Source: Polyangiaceae bacterium
Lineage (GTDB): Bacteria; Myxococcota_A; Polyangia; Polyangiales; Polyangiaceae
Reading direction: 5' to 3'
DNA length: 44,099 bases
NCBI GenBank assembly: GCA_020849655.1
Contig: JADLFU010000169.1
Span: 1 to 44,099, forward strand
Under the pieces are notes generated by a model. It searched no databases. It saw only the letters and a list, made by a program, of their open reading frames with translations, and was not told where the DNA came from. Below, piece after piece: positions 32,706 to 41,261 of this stretch; the stretch's first letter is position 1, and every line of letters begins with the position of its first letter. Both the position numbers and the translations under genes were made by a program.

Positions 32706-33857
32706 TTGGACAAGCTCTTCACCCGCCCGTTCGTGCTCGCGTCCGCGGCGCACTTCCTGCACGCGCTGTCCTACTATTTCCTGCTCGCGCTGCCGGGGTA
32801 CCTGAAGCAGGTCGGCGCGACCGAGATCGGGATCGGGCTGCTCGTCGGCGTCGCGAGCGCCGCCGCGATCGGCATCCGGCCGCCGCTCGGGAGGATCATG
32901 GACACGCGCGGGCGCCGGCAGGTGCTGCTCGTCGGCGGCGGCGTCGCGACGCTCTGCTCGGCGGGCTACTTCCTCGTCACCGGGTTCGGTCCGCTCGTGT
33001 TCGCGCTGCGGGTCGTGCACGCGAGCGCGGAGGCGATGCTGTTCGCGGCCCTCTTCGCGTTCGCGTCCGACATCGTCCCGGAGTCGCGGCGCATCGAGGG
33101 GATCGCGCTCTTCGGCGTCTCGGGGCTCATCCCGATGGCGATCGGCGCGGCGCTCTCCGACGTCATCATCCAGCGCGGCGGCTACGGGCCGGTGTTCCTC
33201 GTCGCGACGATCTCCGCGCTGCTCGGCGCGCTCGCGACCTTGCCGCTGGTCGACGCGCCGCGTGCGCCGGGGGAGCCCCCGCGCGGCGTGTGGGCGAGCG
33301 TGAAGCAGCGGGATCTCTTGCCGCTGTGGGCGTGCGGGCTCGCGTTCGCGACGTCGCTCGCGGCGCCGTTCGCGTTCATGAAGACGTACGCCTCGGCGCA
33401 CGGCAACGGCGACGTCGCGCCGTATTTCTCGGCCTACGGCGTCGCGGCGGCGCTCGTGCGCGTGTTCTTCGGGCGCGCGCCCGACCGGCTGGGCCCGAAG
33501 CCCGTCCTGTTCCCGTCGATGCTGGCGTACGTGGCAGGGCTGCTCGCGCTGCGCCTCGGGGACGGCCCCCGCGTGATGGAGATCTCGGGGTTCCTCTGCG
33601 GCGTCGGCCACGGCTTCGTGTTCCCGATCATCCTCGGGATGGTGGTGACGCGCGCGCGGGAGCGAGAGCGTGGCGCGGCGCTCAGCGTGTTCACCGCGCT
33701 CTTCGATCTCGGCAACGTCATCGGCGGGCCGCTGCTCGGCGTCGTCGCGCGCGGCGCGGGGTACGGCGCGATGTTCGTCACGGCGGCGGCGCTCGCGGCG
33801 GGCGGCCTCCTCGCGCTGGTCGCGCTCGACCGCCCGCGGGCGCTCACGGCCCGATGA
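32706..33857 (+). CDS. MFS transporter
   Basis: Major facilitator of 383 aa with about twelve membrane helices. The loop 2-3 motif is RPPLGRIMDTRGRRQVLL, a good match to the G-x-x-x-D-x-x-G-R-R signature, and FGRAPDRLGPKPVLF is its repeat in the second half. Substrate unknown; drug or metabolite efflux is typical for this size. The start is a TTG at 32706. The 3' end overlaps the convergent lipoprotein gene by 14 bp. Confidence 0.88.
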   Translation: MDKLFTRPFVLASAAHFLHALSYYFLLALPGYLKQVGATEIGIGLLVGVASAAAIGIRPPLGRIMDTRGRRQVLLVGGGVATLCSAGYFLVTGFGPLVFALRVVHASAEAMLFAALFAFASDIVPESRRIEGIALFGVSGLIPMAIGAALSDVIIQRGGYGPVFLVATISALLGALATLPLVDAPRAPGEPPRGVWASVKQRDLLPLWACGLAFATSLAAPFAFMKTYASAHGNGDVAPYFSAYGVAAALVRVFFGRAPDRLGPKPVLFPSMLAYVAGLLALRLGDGPRVMEISGFLCGVGHGFVFPIILGMVVTRARERERGAALSVFTALFDLGNVIGGPLLGVVARGAGYGAMFVTAAALAAGGLLALVALDRPRALTAR

Positions 33858-34317
33858 TCTGCGCGAGCAGCTCCTTCGCGCGGGCCGCGGACGGCGCGTC
33901 CTTCTCCTTCGCCGTCATCACGACGTAGTAGTCGCCGTCCTCGAACACGGCGACGTTCGCGTCCCGCTTCTTCGCGTCCTTCATGCGCGCGCGGGTCTTC
34001 GGATCCTGCCAGGCGCTGAGGACGAGCGACACGGACAGATCGCCCTTCTTGCCGTACGCGGCCGTCGTCGTGACGCCCGGCGACGTCGAGACGCTGTTCG
34101 TGGGCTTCGTGAAGCCGGCCTTCTCCAGCCCGGCGACGAGATCCTCCTTCGTCAGGTCGCCGAGGGGCTTGCCGAGCTTCGTCTGTCTCGTTCCCTTGCT
34201 CATCTGGCTGGCGTCGGCGCCCGGGACGTCCGTCGCGCCCGGCGCCTTCTTGCAACCCACGACCGACGCCGCGAGGCCCACGCCGACGAGGAACCACGCG
34301 AATGAGGAAACCTTCAT
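33844..34317 (-). CDS. small lipoprotein
   Basis: Predicted lipoprotein of 157 aa. Signal peptide with lipobox VVGC (Cys22) followed by KKAPG. The mature domain (LTKEDLVAGLEKAGF, VTTTAAYGKKGDLSVSLVL, AVFEDGDYYVVMTAK) has an alpha-beta pattern with no family I can name. It sits between the MFS gene and hppD. Its stop lies inside the last codons of the convergent MFS gene. Confidence 0.68.
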   Translation of the reverse strand: MKVSSFAWFLVGVGLAASVVGCKKAPGATDVPGADASQMSKGTRQTKLGKPLGDLTKEDLVAGLEKAGFTKPTNSVSTSPGVTTTAAYGKKGDLSVSLVLSAWQDPKTRARMKDAKKRDANVAVFEDGDYYVVMTAKEKDAPSAARAKELLAQIIGP

Positions 34318-34358
34318 GTTGCGCAGCCTACCCACAATCGGGCCCATGTGGGCGCCTT

Positions 34359-35417
34359 TCACGCGTCGAACACGCCGCGCTTCGCCTGGTCGCGCTCGAT
34401 CGAGCGGAACAGCGCGCCGAAGTTCCCCTCGCCGAACGACAGGTGGTTCTTGCGCTGGATGAGCTCGATGAAGATCGGGCCGACGAGGTTCTTCGTGAAG
34501 ATCTGCAGGAGGTAGCCGTCGGCGTCGCCGTCGACGAGCACCTGGTGCGCGCGGATGCGGGCGTGGTCCTCCGTCACGTGGGGCACCCGCGTGAAGACCT
34601 CGTCGTAGTAGTCGTCGTCGATGTCGAGGAACCCTATCGGCGAGCCGCGGAGCGCGTCGAGCGACGCGAGCAGATCGTCCGTCGCGAACGCGAGGTGCTG
34701 GATGCCCGGGCCGTTGTACTCGTCGAGGTACTCGTTGATCTGGGACTTCTTCTCGTCGGCCTCGTTGATGGGGATGCAGAACCTCCCGCACGGCGAGCGC
34801 AGCGCGTACGACGTGAGGCCCGTCTTGACGCCGCGGATGTCGAAGTAGCGCACCTCGGTGAACCCGAAGACCTCCTTGTAGAAGCTCGCCCAGCGCTGCA
34901 TCGTGCCCTTGTGCACGTTGTTGGTCAGGTGGTCGATCACGCTGAACCCCCTCGAGGGCGCGACGTCGGGGCGGTCGAGCGGCACGAACCCGAGCCGGCG
35001 GTAGCGCTGCTCGAAGGGCGCGTCGTAGCCGTCGACGAGGTAGATGAGGCTGTCGCCGATGCCGACGATCGCGGGCAGCGGCTGGCCGTCGCGCGAGAGA
35101 TCGCTCGCGGTCGCGGCCACGGCGCCGCGCGCTCGCACGGCGGAGAGCGCCTCCGTCGCGCCGCGCGTGCGCCAGCCCATGCTGCTGATCGACGGCCCGT
35201 GCAGCGCGCCGAACCGCGCGGCGAAGGTGTCCGGCGCGCGGTTGACGAGCAGCGTGATGTCGCCCTGTCGGTACAGATCGATCGCGAGGCGCTCGTGGCG
35301 CATCGACCGCGAGAAGCCGAAGGCGGTGAACAGCTCGTGCAGGCGCGCGGGATCGGGCGAGACGAACTCGACGAAGTCGATGCCGTCGAGCAGCGCGGGG
35401 TTCGGGTGCGTGGTCAT
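34359..35417 (-). CDS. hppD: 4-hydroxyphenylpyruvate dioxygenase
   Basis: Non-haem iron dioxygenase that converts 4-hydroxyphenylpyruvate to homogentisate in tyrosine degradation. It is 352 aa, the bacterial length. The 2-His-1-Glu iron site is complete: H163 in IDHLTNNV, H241 in GIQHLAF and E318 in FIELIQR. The C-terminal NHLSFGEGNFGALFRSIE gate helix is present. hmgA lies immediately upstream with a 17-bp gap, so the two act in sequence from one transcript. Confidence 0.96.
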   Translation of the reverse strand: MTTHPNPALLDGIDFVEFVSPDPARLHELFTAFGFSRSMRHERLAIDLYRQGDITLLVNRAPDTFAARFGALHGPSISSMGWRTRGATEALSAVRARGAVAATASDLSRDGQPLPAIVGIGDSLIYLVDGYDAPFEQRYRRLGFVPLDRPDVAPSRGFSVIDHLTNNVHKGTMQRWASFYKEVFGFTEVRYFDIRGVKTGLTSYALRSPCGRFCIPINEADEKKSQINEYLDEYNGPGIQHLAFATDDLLASLDALRGSPIGFLDIDDDYYDEVFTRVPHVTEDHARIRAHQVLVDGDADGYLLQIFTKNLVGPIFIELIQRKNHLSFGEGNFGALFRSIERDQAKRGVFDA

Positions 35418-35434
35418 CGTGGCTCCTCTCGTCC

Positions 35435-36559
35435 TCAGGGCTGCGGCGCGGGCGACCAGCTGCGCCAGTAGTCGGGCGACTCGACCCCCGCCGCGCCCTC
35501 GGCGACGCGGAGCGGGCGCTTCGTGTCGAGCATGACGGCGATCTCGTCGGTGTGCGTGGCCGAGCGGGCGCGGCCGGACGCGCGCGGCTGCGGGCCGTGG
35601 TGGATGCCCTGCGGGTGCAGCGTGAGCATCCCGGCCGTGATCCCGTCGCGCGAGAAGAACTGCCCCGCGTGGTAGAAGATGACCTCGTCGAAATCGATGT
35701 TGGAGTGCATGAAGGGCACCTTCATCGCGGCCGGGTCTCCGTTCTCGAGCGGGCGCGGCACGAAGGTGCAGACGACGGCGTTCCTCATCACGAACGTCGA
35801 GTGCACCGACGGCGGCAGGTGGTACCTGTCCGACAGCACGGGCCGCAGGTCACGGACGTTGAGCTGCTGCACGGTGAGCGTGCCCTTCCAGCCGATCGTG
35901 TCGAGCGGGCAGTGCGGGTAGAACACCCGCGTCACCTCGCCGAGGCGCGAGATGCGGAGCTCGTACTCGCCGCGCGCGTCCGGGCCCAGCGACGAGCCAG
36001 GCTCCGGCGACGGCGCGCGCACGAGCGCGGGATCGATGATCGCGTGCTGCCCGAGCGGGCCCCTGTCCGGGAAGGCGACCTCGCTCGCCGCCTCGACCGT
36101 GAGCACCTTCGTCTCGGAGGTCGGCGCCAGGCGGTACACGCAGCCGCGCGGCACGACGACGTAGTCGCCGGGCTCGTACGCGAGCGGCCCGAAGTCCGTC
36201 TCGATCCGCCCCGCGCCCGCGTGAAAGAACAGGATCTCGTCGCAGTCCGCGTCGCGGAAGAAGTACGGCATCGGCGCCGAGAGCGTGGCCATCGACAGGG
36301 CGACGTCGTCGTTCTCGAGCAGCCGCACGCGCGCGGCCAGCAGATCGCCGCCGCGCGCGGCCTCGAGCCGTCGCAGATCGTACGCGCGCGGCCGCAGCGG
36401 CCCCTCGATGCGCGTCCACGCGACGGGCGCGTGCGCGCGGTAGAGGTGCGCGTAGCGACCGAAGAACCCGTCGCGGGCGTACTCCTCCTCGACGGTGCCC
36501 TCGGGGACGCCGACGTGGGCCTGCAGGGCGACGCGCCCTCTCACGTAGGGGATGTTCAT
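35435..36559 (-). CDS. hmgA: homogentisate 1,2-dioxygenase
   Basis: Cupin-fold iron enzyme that opens the homogentisate ring to maleylacetoacetate, the step after HppD. It is 374 aa, matching the shorter bacterial form. Likely iron ligands are H285 and E292 in MHSNIDFDEV and H321 in GIHHGPQP. The ATG at 36559 has no visible ribosome binding site. It is first in the hmgA-hppD operon. The later enzymes (maleylacetoacetate isomerase, fumarylacetoacetase) are not in the window. Confidence 0.9.
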   Translation of the reverse strand: MNIPYVRGRVALQAHVGVPEGTVEEEYARDGFFGRYAHLYRAHAPVAWTRIEGPLRPRAYDLRRLEAARGGDLLAARVRLLENDDVALSMATLSAPMPYFFRDADCDEILFFHAGAGRIETDFGPLAYEPGDYVVVPRGCVYRLAPTSETKVLTVEAASEVAFPDRGPLGQHAIIDPALVRAPSPEPGSSLGPDARGEYELRISRLGEVTRVFYPHCPLDTIGWKGTLTVQQLNVRDLRPVLSDRYHLPPSVHSTFVMRNAVVCTFVPRPLENGDPAAMKVPFMHSNIDFDEVIFYHAGQFFSRDGITAGMLTLHPQGIHHGPQPRASGRARSATHTDEIAVMLDTKRPLRVAEGAAGVESPDYWRSWSPAPQP

Positions 36560-36578
36560 GGGCGGAGGTTGATCCGAG

Positions 36579-36618
36579 ACAATGTCGCGAGAAAGCACTA
36601 AGATCCGCGTAACATTGT
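36579..36618. promoter_or_regulatory. inverted repeat between hmgA and the LysR gene
   Basis: ACAATGT (36579-36585) and ACATTGT (36612-36618) form a perfect 7-bp inverted repeat with 26 bp between the arms, in the 81-bp divergent intergenic region. This AT-rich site is the obvious place for LysR binding. Confidence 0.55.
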
Positions 36619-36640
36619 TCGTCATTTGTACTTTGTCCCG

Positions 36641-37522
36641 ATGGCGGTGACGCTCGAGCAGGCCCGCGCGCTCGACGCGCTCGCGCGCCACGGCACGTTC
36701 GCGAAGGCGGCGGCGGCGCTGAAGAAGCAGCACTCGGCCGTGGTCTACGCGCTCCGCACGATGGAGGCGGAGACGCGCCTCTCGCTGCTCGATCGCTCGG
36801 GGTACCGCACGCGCCTCTCGCCGACGGGAGAGCTCGTGCTCGCGCGGTGTCGCCGCTTGCTCGACGAGGAGCGCGAGCTCGACGCGCTCTGCGAGGTCGC
36901 GCGCTCGGGGTGGGAGCCCCGGCTCGGGGTCGTGTTCGACGGCGTGGTCGACGCCGGGCCCATCCTGCGGGTGGTGGGCGAGCTGACGCGCGCGCGCGCG
37001 ACGACGTCGCTCCACGTGACCGCGGAGTTCCTCGGCGGCGTCGAGGCGGCGTTCGTGCGCGGGGAGGCCGATCTCATGGTGTCGGTGCTGCCGCCGCGGG
37101 CGCTCTCTCTGTCGTCGCGGGCGATGGCGCCCTTGCCCGCGCGGCTCGTCGCGCAGCGCGGGCACCCGCTCGTCAAGAGAGGCGCCGCCGTCGGGGACGA
37201 CGACCTTCGGCGCGAGGTGCTGCTCGTGGTGCGCGGCGGCGATCCGCGCCTGCGGCTGCCGACCGCGGGGCTCGGCGTCCAGACGATCGTCAGCCTGAAC
37301 GACTTTCACGCGAAGAAGACGGCGCTCGTCGAGGGGCTCGGGTACGGCTGGATGCCCGAGCACCTGATCGTGAAGGAGCTCGCGCGCGGCCAGCTGGTGC
37401 AGCTCGCGTGGAGCGGCGGCGCGTCGTCCTTCACGTACCGCCCCCGCGTGTACCGGCACACGGGCCGCGCGCTCGGCAAGGCGGGGACGCGGATCATGGA
37501 GGCGCTGACGCGGCCACCGTAG
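36641..37522 (+). CDS. LysR-family transcriptional regulator
   Basis: LTTR of 293 aa. The N-terminal winged helix-turn-helix (VTLEQARALDALARHGTFAK, then AAAALKKQHSAVVYAL) is followed by a periplasmic-binding-like effector domain. The ATG at 36641 begins with the family-typical start; no ribosome binding site is seen. Divergent placement next to hmgA-hppD and the shared inverted repeat suggest it controls tyrosine/homogentisate degradation, with an aromatic acid as likely effector. That is inference from context. Confidence 0.88.
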   Translation: MAVTLEQARALDALARHGTFAKAAAALKKQHSAVVYALRTMEAETRLSLLDRSGYRTRLSPTGELVLARCRRLLDEERELDALCEVARSGWEPRLGVVFDGVVDAGPILRVVGELTRARATTSLHVTAEFLGGVEAAFVRGEADLMVSVLPPRALSLSSRAMAPLPARLVAQRGHPLVKRGAAVGDDDLRREVLLVVRGGDPRLRLPTAGLGVQTIVSLNDFHAKKTALVEGLGYGWMPEHLIVKELARGQLVQLAWSGGASSFTYRPRVYRHTGRALGKAGTRIMEALTRPP

Positions 37523-37553
37523 GCCGGCGAGGCGTGGTAGCGTCGCCGGCGCG

Positions 37554-38786
37554 ATGCGCGGCCACGTCCACCGCGACTTCGAGGCAGTGGCGAGCGCGCT
37601 CCGGCTCTCGGTGCCGCGCGCAGGCCCGGGGGGCGCCGCGGTCGCGGTCTACCACCGCGGGGAGAAGGTCGTCGATCTCGCGCTCGGCACGCGCGACCGC
37701 GCCGAGAGCCCCTTCGAGCCGGACACGCTCGCGATCTCCATGTCGACGACGAAGGGCGTGACCGCGACCGCGCTGCACGTGCTCGTCGACCGCGGCGAGG
37801 TGTCGCTCGACGCGCCGGTCGCGCGCTACTGGCCCGAGTTCGCCGCCCGCGGCAAGGGCGCCATCACGGTGCGCCACGCGCTCGCGCACCAGGCGGGCCT
37901 CTACCTCGTCGCGCCGCTCGTCGAGCGGTTCGAGGATCTGTACGACTGGGACGCGATGCAGCGGCGGCTCGCCGACGCCGAGCCCGCGCACGCGCCCGGC
38001 GCCGCGTCCGGTTACCACGCGTTCACGTACGGCTGGCTGATCGGCGAGATCGTGCGCCGGGTCGCGGGGACGCCGACCTTCTCGGAGGCGCTCGCGGAGC
38101 TCGTCGCCAGGCCGCTCGGACTCGACGGGCTGTTCGTCGGCGTGCCCGAGGGCGAGCTCGCGCGGGTGGCCGAGATCGTCGGCGTCTCGCGGCTCCCCGA
38201 GCTCTCCCGGCGCGGCGCGCGCGTGGGCCGCCGCCTCGTCGGGGGCGCGCTCCGGGCGCTCGGCGCGCCGACCGACGTCGATGACGCGGCGGGCGCGCTC
38301 TTCCCGCCTGGCATCACGCGCGTCGATCTCGGCTCGCGTGAGCTTCGACGCGCCGAGCTGCCGGCGGTGAACGGGCACTTCGACGCGCGCTCGCTCGCGA
38401 AGCTGTACGCCGCGCTCGCGGGCGGCGGCTCGATCGACGGCGCGCGGCTGCTCTCGAGGGCGACGATCGAGGAGGCTCGGCGCGATCAGTCGGGGTATTT
38501 CTCGCTCTGCCGGGTGATCCCGTTCCCGCTGCGGATGAAGCTCGGCTACCACCGCGCCATCTCGCTCGGCGTGCGCGTGCCCGCGCTCGGGACCACGCTC
38601 GACGTCGGCGTGGCGAGCCCCGCGTCCTTCGGTCACTTCGGGTTCGGCGGATCCGGCGGGTGGGCCGATCCAGAGCGCGAGCTGTCGGTGGGGCTCGTGA
38701 CGAACACGTTCTTCGGGCGGCTGCCGATGGATCTACGCGCCGTCGCGGTCGCGACCGCCGCCGCCTGGGCGGCCGACCGCCGCTGA
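37554..38786 (+). CDS. serine beta-lactamase-fold esterase (EstB-like)
   Basis: Cytosolic protein of 410 aa, no signal peptide. The nucleophile motif SxxK is S64-T-T-K67, the second motif is Y154-H-A in GYHAFTYGW, and the third is GHFGFGGSGG near the C-terminus. That combination is typical of family VIII carboxylesterases such as EstB, which cleave short acyl esters and sometimes beta-lactams. The gene follows the LysR gene by 31 bp but need not share its function. Confidence 0.85.
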   Translation: MRGHVHRDFEAVASALRLSVPRAGPGGAAVAVYHRGEKVVDLALGTRDRAESPFEPDTLAISMSTTKGVTATALHVLVDRGEVSLDAPVARYWPEFAARGKGAITVRHALAHQAGLYLVAPLVERFEDLYDWDAMQRRLADAEPAHAPGAASGYHAFTYGWLIGEIVRRVAGTPTFSEALAELVARPLGLDGLFVGVPEGELARVAEIVGVSRLPELSRRGARVGRRLVGGALRALGAPTDVDDAAGALFPPGITRVDLGSRELRRAELPAVNGHFDARSLAKLYAALAGGGSIDGARLLSRATIEEARRDQSGYFSLCRVIPFPLRMKLGYHRAISLGVRVPALGTTLDVGVASPASFGHFGFGGSGGWADPERELSVGLVTNTFFGRLPMDLRAVAVATAAAWAADRR

Positions 38787-38843
38787 AGAGGTGCTGCACC
38801 GGGCGATGCGTCGGTCGGCCTCCTCGAAATACTCGGGGACCGA

Positions 38844-39722
38844 TCACGCCCCGGGAGGGATCACCGACGGCATCGCCCGCCGGAGCGCCCGCGAGAGGGC
38901 CGCCGTGTGCTCGTACGTGCACCCTCGGCCACCGCCCATCAGCCTCGGCTCGAGCGTCGTCAGCGCGACCATCTCTCTCGCCCACTCGTCGGGCTCCGCG
39001 CCGCCCTCTGCGTGGCCCTCGCGGCACCCCGGACCCGCGTCGAGCAGCACGCCGAGCGGGGCCTCGACGTCGCCGCGGAGCGCCTCGAGCGCGCGCCGGA
39101 TGGCCGCCGAGCTCGCCGAGCGGACGAGCAGCGCCGCCGCCCCGAGCTGCTGCAGCTCGCGCGCGCGCGCCGCGAGCCAGCCGAGATCGGTCGTGTCCTC
39201 GACGTCGAGCGCGGCCCAGACCGGCACGTGGGTCGCGAGCGCGGCGCGCGCGGCGGTGATCACGTCGTCGGGCGCGCCGCGCGCCTTGACCAGCACGAGA
39301 TCGGCGCCCGCGGCGACGAGCCGGGCCGCGTGCAGATCGAGCTCGTCGGGGCTCTCCGTCGCGAAGGACTTCACCAGCACGCCCGCCACGCCCACCGGGC
39401 GACCGGCGCGCTCGGCCGCCTCGATCGCGCGGTCGACGGCGCGAGAGGTCAACGCCGCAGAGCGGAAGGCCATCCCCGCGAGCGCGAGCGCGCGCGGCGT
39501 CGTGTCGCTGGTCAGCGTCGAGACGACGTCGACGCCCGATCTCACCTCGACGTCGTAGTGGGACGCCGCGACATCCGCTTGCTCGCGCACGGCGCGCCCG
39601 ACGCCGCCGTCCTCCTCGGGCGCCACGCCCCGCGCGCGGAGCGACGCCGCCGCGTCCCCGCCCAGCAAGAGCGGTCGTCCGGCGCGCAACCGTGCGGACA
39701 GGGCCTCGTACACCGGGGTCAT
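38844..39722 (-). CDS. homocysteine S-methyltransferase-like protein
   Basis: Barrel protein of 292 aa related to homocysteine methyltransferases (MmuM/BHMT type). ATG at 39722 begins MTPVYEALSARLRAG; a longer frame passes through a hairpin. DGGVGRAVREQADVAASHYDVEVRSG resembles the family's start, and SGVDVVSTLTSDTTP its first conserved loop. The zinc site is unusual: the family's GGCC-type pair is replaced by GGGRGC, so only one cysteine remains at that spot (another lies in GPGC upstream). It may use a different metal site or a different methyl acceptor. Confidence 0.68.
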   Translation of the reverse strand: MTPVYEALSARLRAGRPLLLGGDAAASLRARGVAPEEDGGVGRAVREQADVAASHYDVEVRSGVDVVSTLTSDTTPRALALAGMAFRSAALTSRAVDRAIEAAERAGRPVGVAGVLVKSFATESPDELDLHAARLVAAGADLVLVKARGAPDDVITAARAALATHVPVWAALDVEDTTDLGWLAARARELQQLGAAALLVRSASSAAIRRALEALRGDVEAPLGVLLDAGPGCREGHAEGGAEPDEWAREMVALTTLEPRLMGGGRGCTYEHTAALSRALRRAMPSVIPPGA

Positions 39723-39768
39723 GGCGGCGCGGCAGGATACAGCGCAACGAGGCGGGCGAGCCCGCGAC

Positions 39769-39821
39769 AAAAAAAGGGCAGCGTCCGGGGCGGGGGGGGG
39801 AGGGACGCCCTCGGACGCTGC
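39769..39821 (-). terminator. strong G-rich hairpin with T run, minus strand
   Basis: GCAGCGTCCG (39778-39787) pairs with CGGACGCTGC (39812-39821), and an inner GGGCG/CGCCC extends the stem past one bulge. Read on the minus strand it is followed by CCCTTTTTTTG, so it looks like a rho-independent terminator or attenuator. The plus-strand loop holds nine consecutive G plus GGGG and GGG, so a G-quadruplex is possible. It lies 47 bp before the homocysteine-methyltransferase-like start. Confidence 0.65.
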
Positions 39822-39833
39822 GGACCGGCATAG

Positions 39834-39849
39834 AGCACGCGGCGTGCCA
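39834..39849 (-). promoter_or_regulatory. possible sigma-54 promoter
   Basis: On the minus strand TGGCACG-CCGC-GTGCT has GG and GC separated by 10 bases, the sigma-54 spacing. The start would be near 39823, immediately before the G-rich hairpin. This was picked out by eye in GC-rich DNA, so it is only a candidate. Confidence 0.3.
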
Positions 39850-40061
39850 GCCAGGATGCTCAATCAATTCAACATGTTCGCGCCGTGCGCCGTTGCAGAT
39901 CCGAAACGGCGGTTGCAGCGCTGAGGCGCGCGCCGACGAGGCGGCTCACGCGACGCGGGCCCGCGTGGGCGCGGGCTGGTCCCGGACCGCACCAGGAAAT
40001 TCACGCTGCGCTCTCCCACACACCCTCACGACCCCGGGCTCGCGGCGCTAGGGTCCGCGCG
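39850..40061. other. gene-free part of the 339-bp gap before the rlmI-like gene
   Basis: I see no gene here. It contains an AT-rich patch (39860-39875), GTTGCAG twice (about 39893-39920), a perfect 14-bp palindrome ACGCGGGCCCGCGT (39953-39966) and, near the end, the promoter area of the plus-strand operon. No tRNA or known RNA was recognised. Confidence 0.4.
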
Positions 40062-41261
40062 ATGCCGCTCCCCGTCGTCACGCTGAAGCCCGGACACGTC
40101 CAGCCCGTGTGGGCGGGGCACCCGTGGGTGTTCCAGCAGGCGATCGCGGGGGCGACCGGGGGGGCGAGGCCGGGCGATCTCGTGGCGGTGCACGATCCTC
40201 GCGGCACGTTCCTCGGCAAGGGGCTCTACTCGCCTGGATCCGCGCTCGCGGTGCGCATCCTGACGCGCGACGAGCGGCAGGAGATCGACGGCGAGTTCTT
40301 CCGCGAGCGGGTGCGGCAGGCGCTCGATCGCCGCGCCGCGCTCCACCTGCCCTGCGCCGACACGAACGCGTACCGGCTCGTGCACGCCGAGGGCGACGGG
40401 CTGCCGGGCCTCATCGTCGACGTGTTCGACGACGTCGCGGTGGTGCAGCTGGGCTCGCTCGGGATGAAGCTCCGCGAGGGGCTGGTGTTCGAGGCGATCG
40501 ACGCCGCGCTCTCGCCGCGCGCGATCCTCGACCGCACGAGCGCCGAGATGGCGAAGCGCGAGGGCTTCGAGCCGTCGCGCGGCGTGGTGCGCGGCGATCC
40601 CTCGGCGGGCGTGCTCGCGTTTCGCGAGCGCGGCTTCGCGTTCTCGCTCCCCGAGGAGCTGGGTCAGAAGACGGGCTTCTACTTCGATCAGCGGCCGCTC
40701 CGCGCGCGGGTCGAGCAGCTCTCGCGCGGCGCGACGGTGCTCGACGCGTTCGCGTTCATCGGCACGTTCTCGCTGGCCGCGGCCCGCGGCGGCGCGCGCG
40801 AGGTGACGGCGTGCGACGCGAGCGCGCTCGCGCTCGAGGTGGGCGCCGAGACGGCCCGCGCGAACGGCCTCGCCGATCGCGTGCGCTGGGTGCGGGGCGA
40901 CGCGCGCGAGGCGCTCGCGAAGGCAGGCGCCGAGGGCGGCCGCGATCTCGTCATCTGCGACCCTCCGAAGCTCGCCCCGTCGCGCGGCAAGCGAGAGGCG
41001 GCGCTCTCGATGTACAGGCGCCTCGCGGAGGCGGGCGCGGCGGCGACGAGGCCCGGCGGCCTGCTCGTGTTCTGCTCGTGCTCCGCCGCGGTCAAGCTGG
41101 ACGACCTGGTGCGCGCGCTCGCGCTCGGCGCGGACGCCGCCGGGCGCACGGCGGTCGTGCTCGAGCGGCATTTCCAGGGCGCGGATCACCCGGTGCTCGC
41201 GGCGTTCCCCGAGGGGCTGTACCTGAAGAGCCTGATCGCTCGGATCGAGCGGCGCCGATGA
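40062..41261 (+). CDS. rlmI: RlmI-like 23S rRNA (cytosine-5)-methyltransferase
   Basis: Class I SAM methyltransferase of 399 aa with an N-terminal PUA domain (VVTLKPGHVQPVWAGHPWVF, GDLVAVHDPRGTFLGKG). SAM motif I is VLDAFAFIGTFSLAAARGG; the catalytic/substrate block is ICDPPKLAPSRGK. RlmI methylates C1962 of 23S rRNA. Some relatives methylate other bases, so the symbol is by family only. ATG at 40062 matches the normal N-terminus. It is first in an operon with ATGA overlaps to the HAD and lipoprotein genes. Confidence 0.85.
   Translation: MPLPVVTLKPGHVQPVWAGHPWVFQQAIAGATGGARPGDLVAVHDPRGTFLGKGLYSPGSALAVRILTRDERQEIDGEFFRERVRQALDRRAALHLPCADTNAYRLVHAEGDGLPGLIVDVFDDVAVVQLGSLGMKLREGLVFEAIDAALSPRAILDRTSAEMAKREGFEPSRGVVRGDPSAGVLAFRERGFAFSLPEELGQKTGFYFDQRPLRARVEQLSRGATVLDAFAFIGTFSLAAARGGAREVTACDASALALEVGAETARANGLADRVRWVRGDAREALAKAGAEGGRDLVICDPPKLAPSRGKREAALSMYRRLAEAGAAATRPGGLLVFCSCSAAVKLDDLVRALALGADAAGRTAVVLERHFQGADHPVLAAFPEGLYLKSLIARIERRR

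Noticed and set aside
39781-39811. The G9 tract as a CRISPR, tandem repeat or mobile-element end
   Set aside because: It is a single homopolymer inside a hairpin loop, with no repeats, spacers or flanking duplication.
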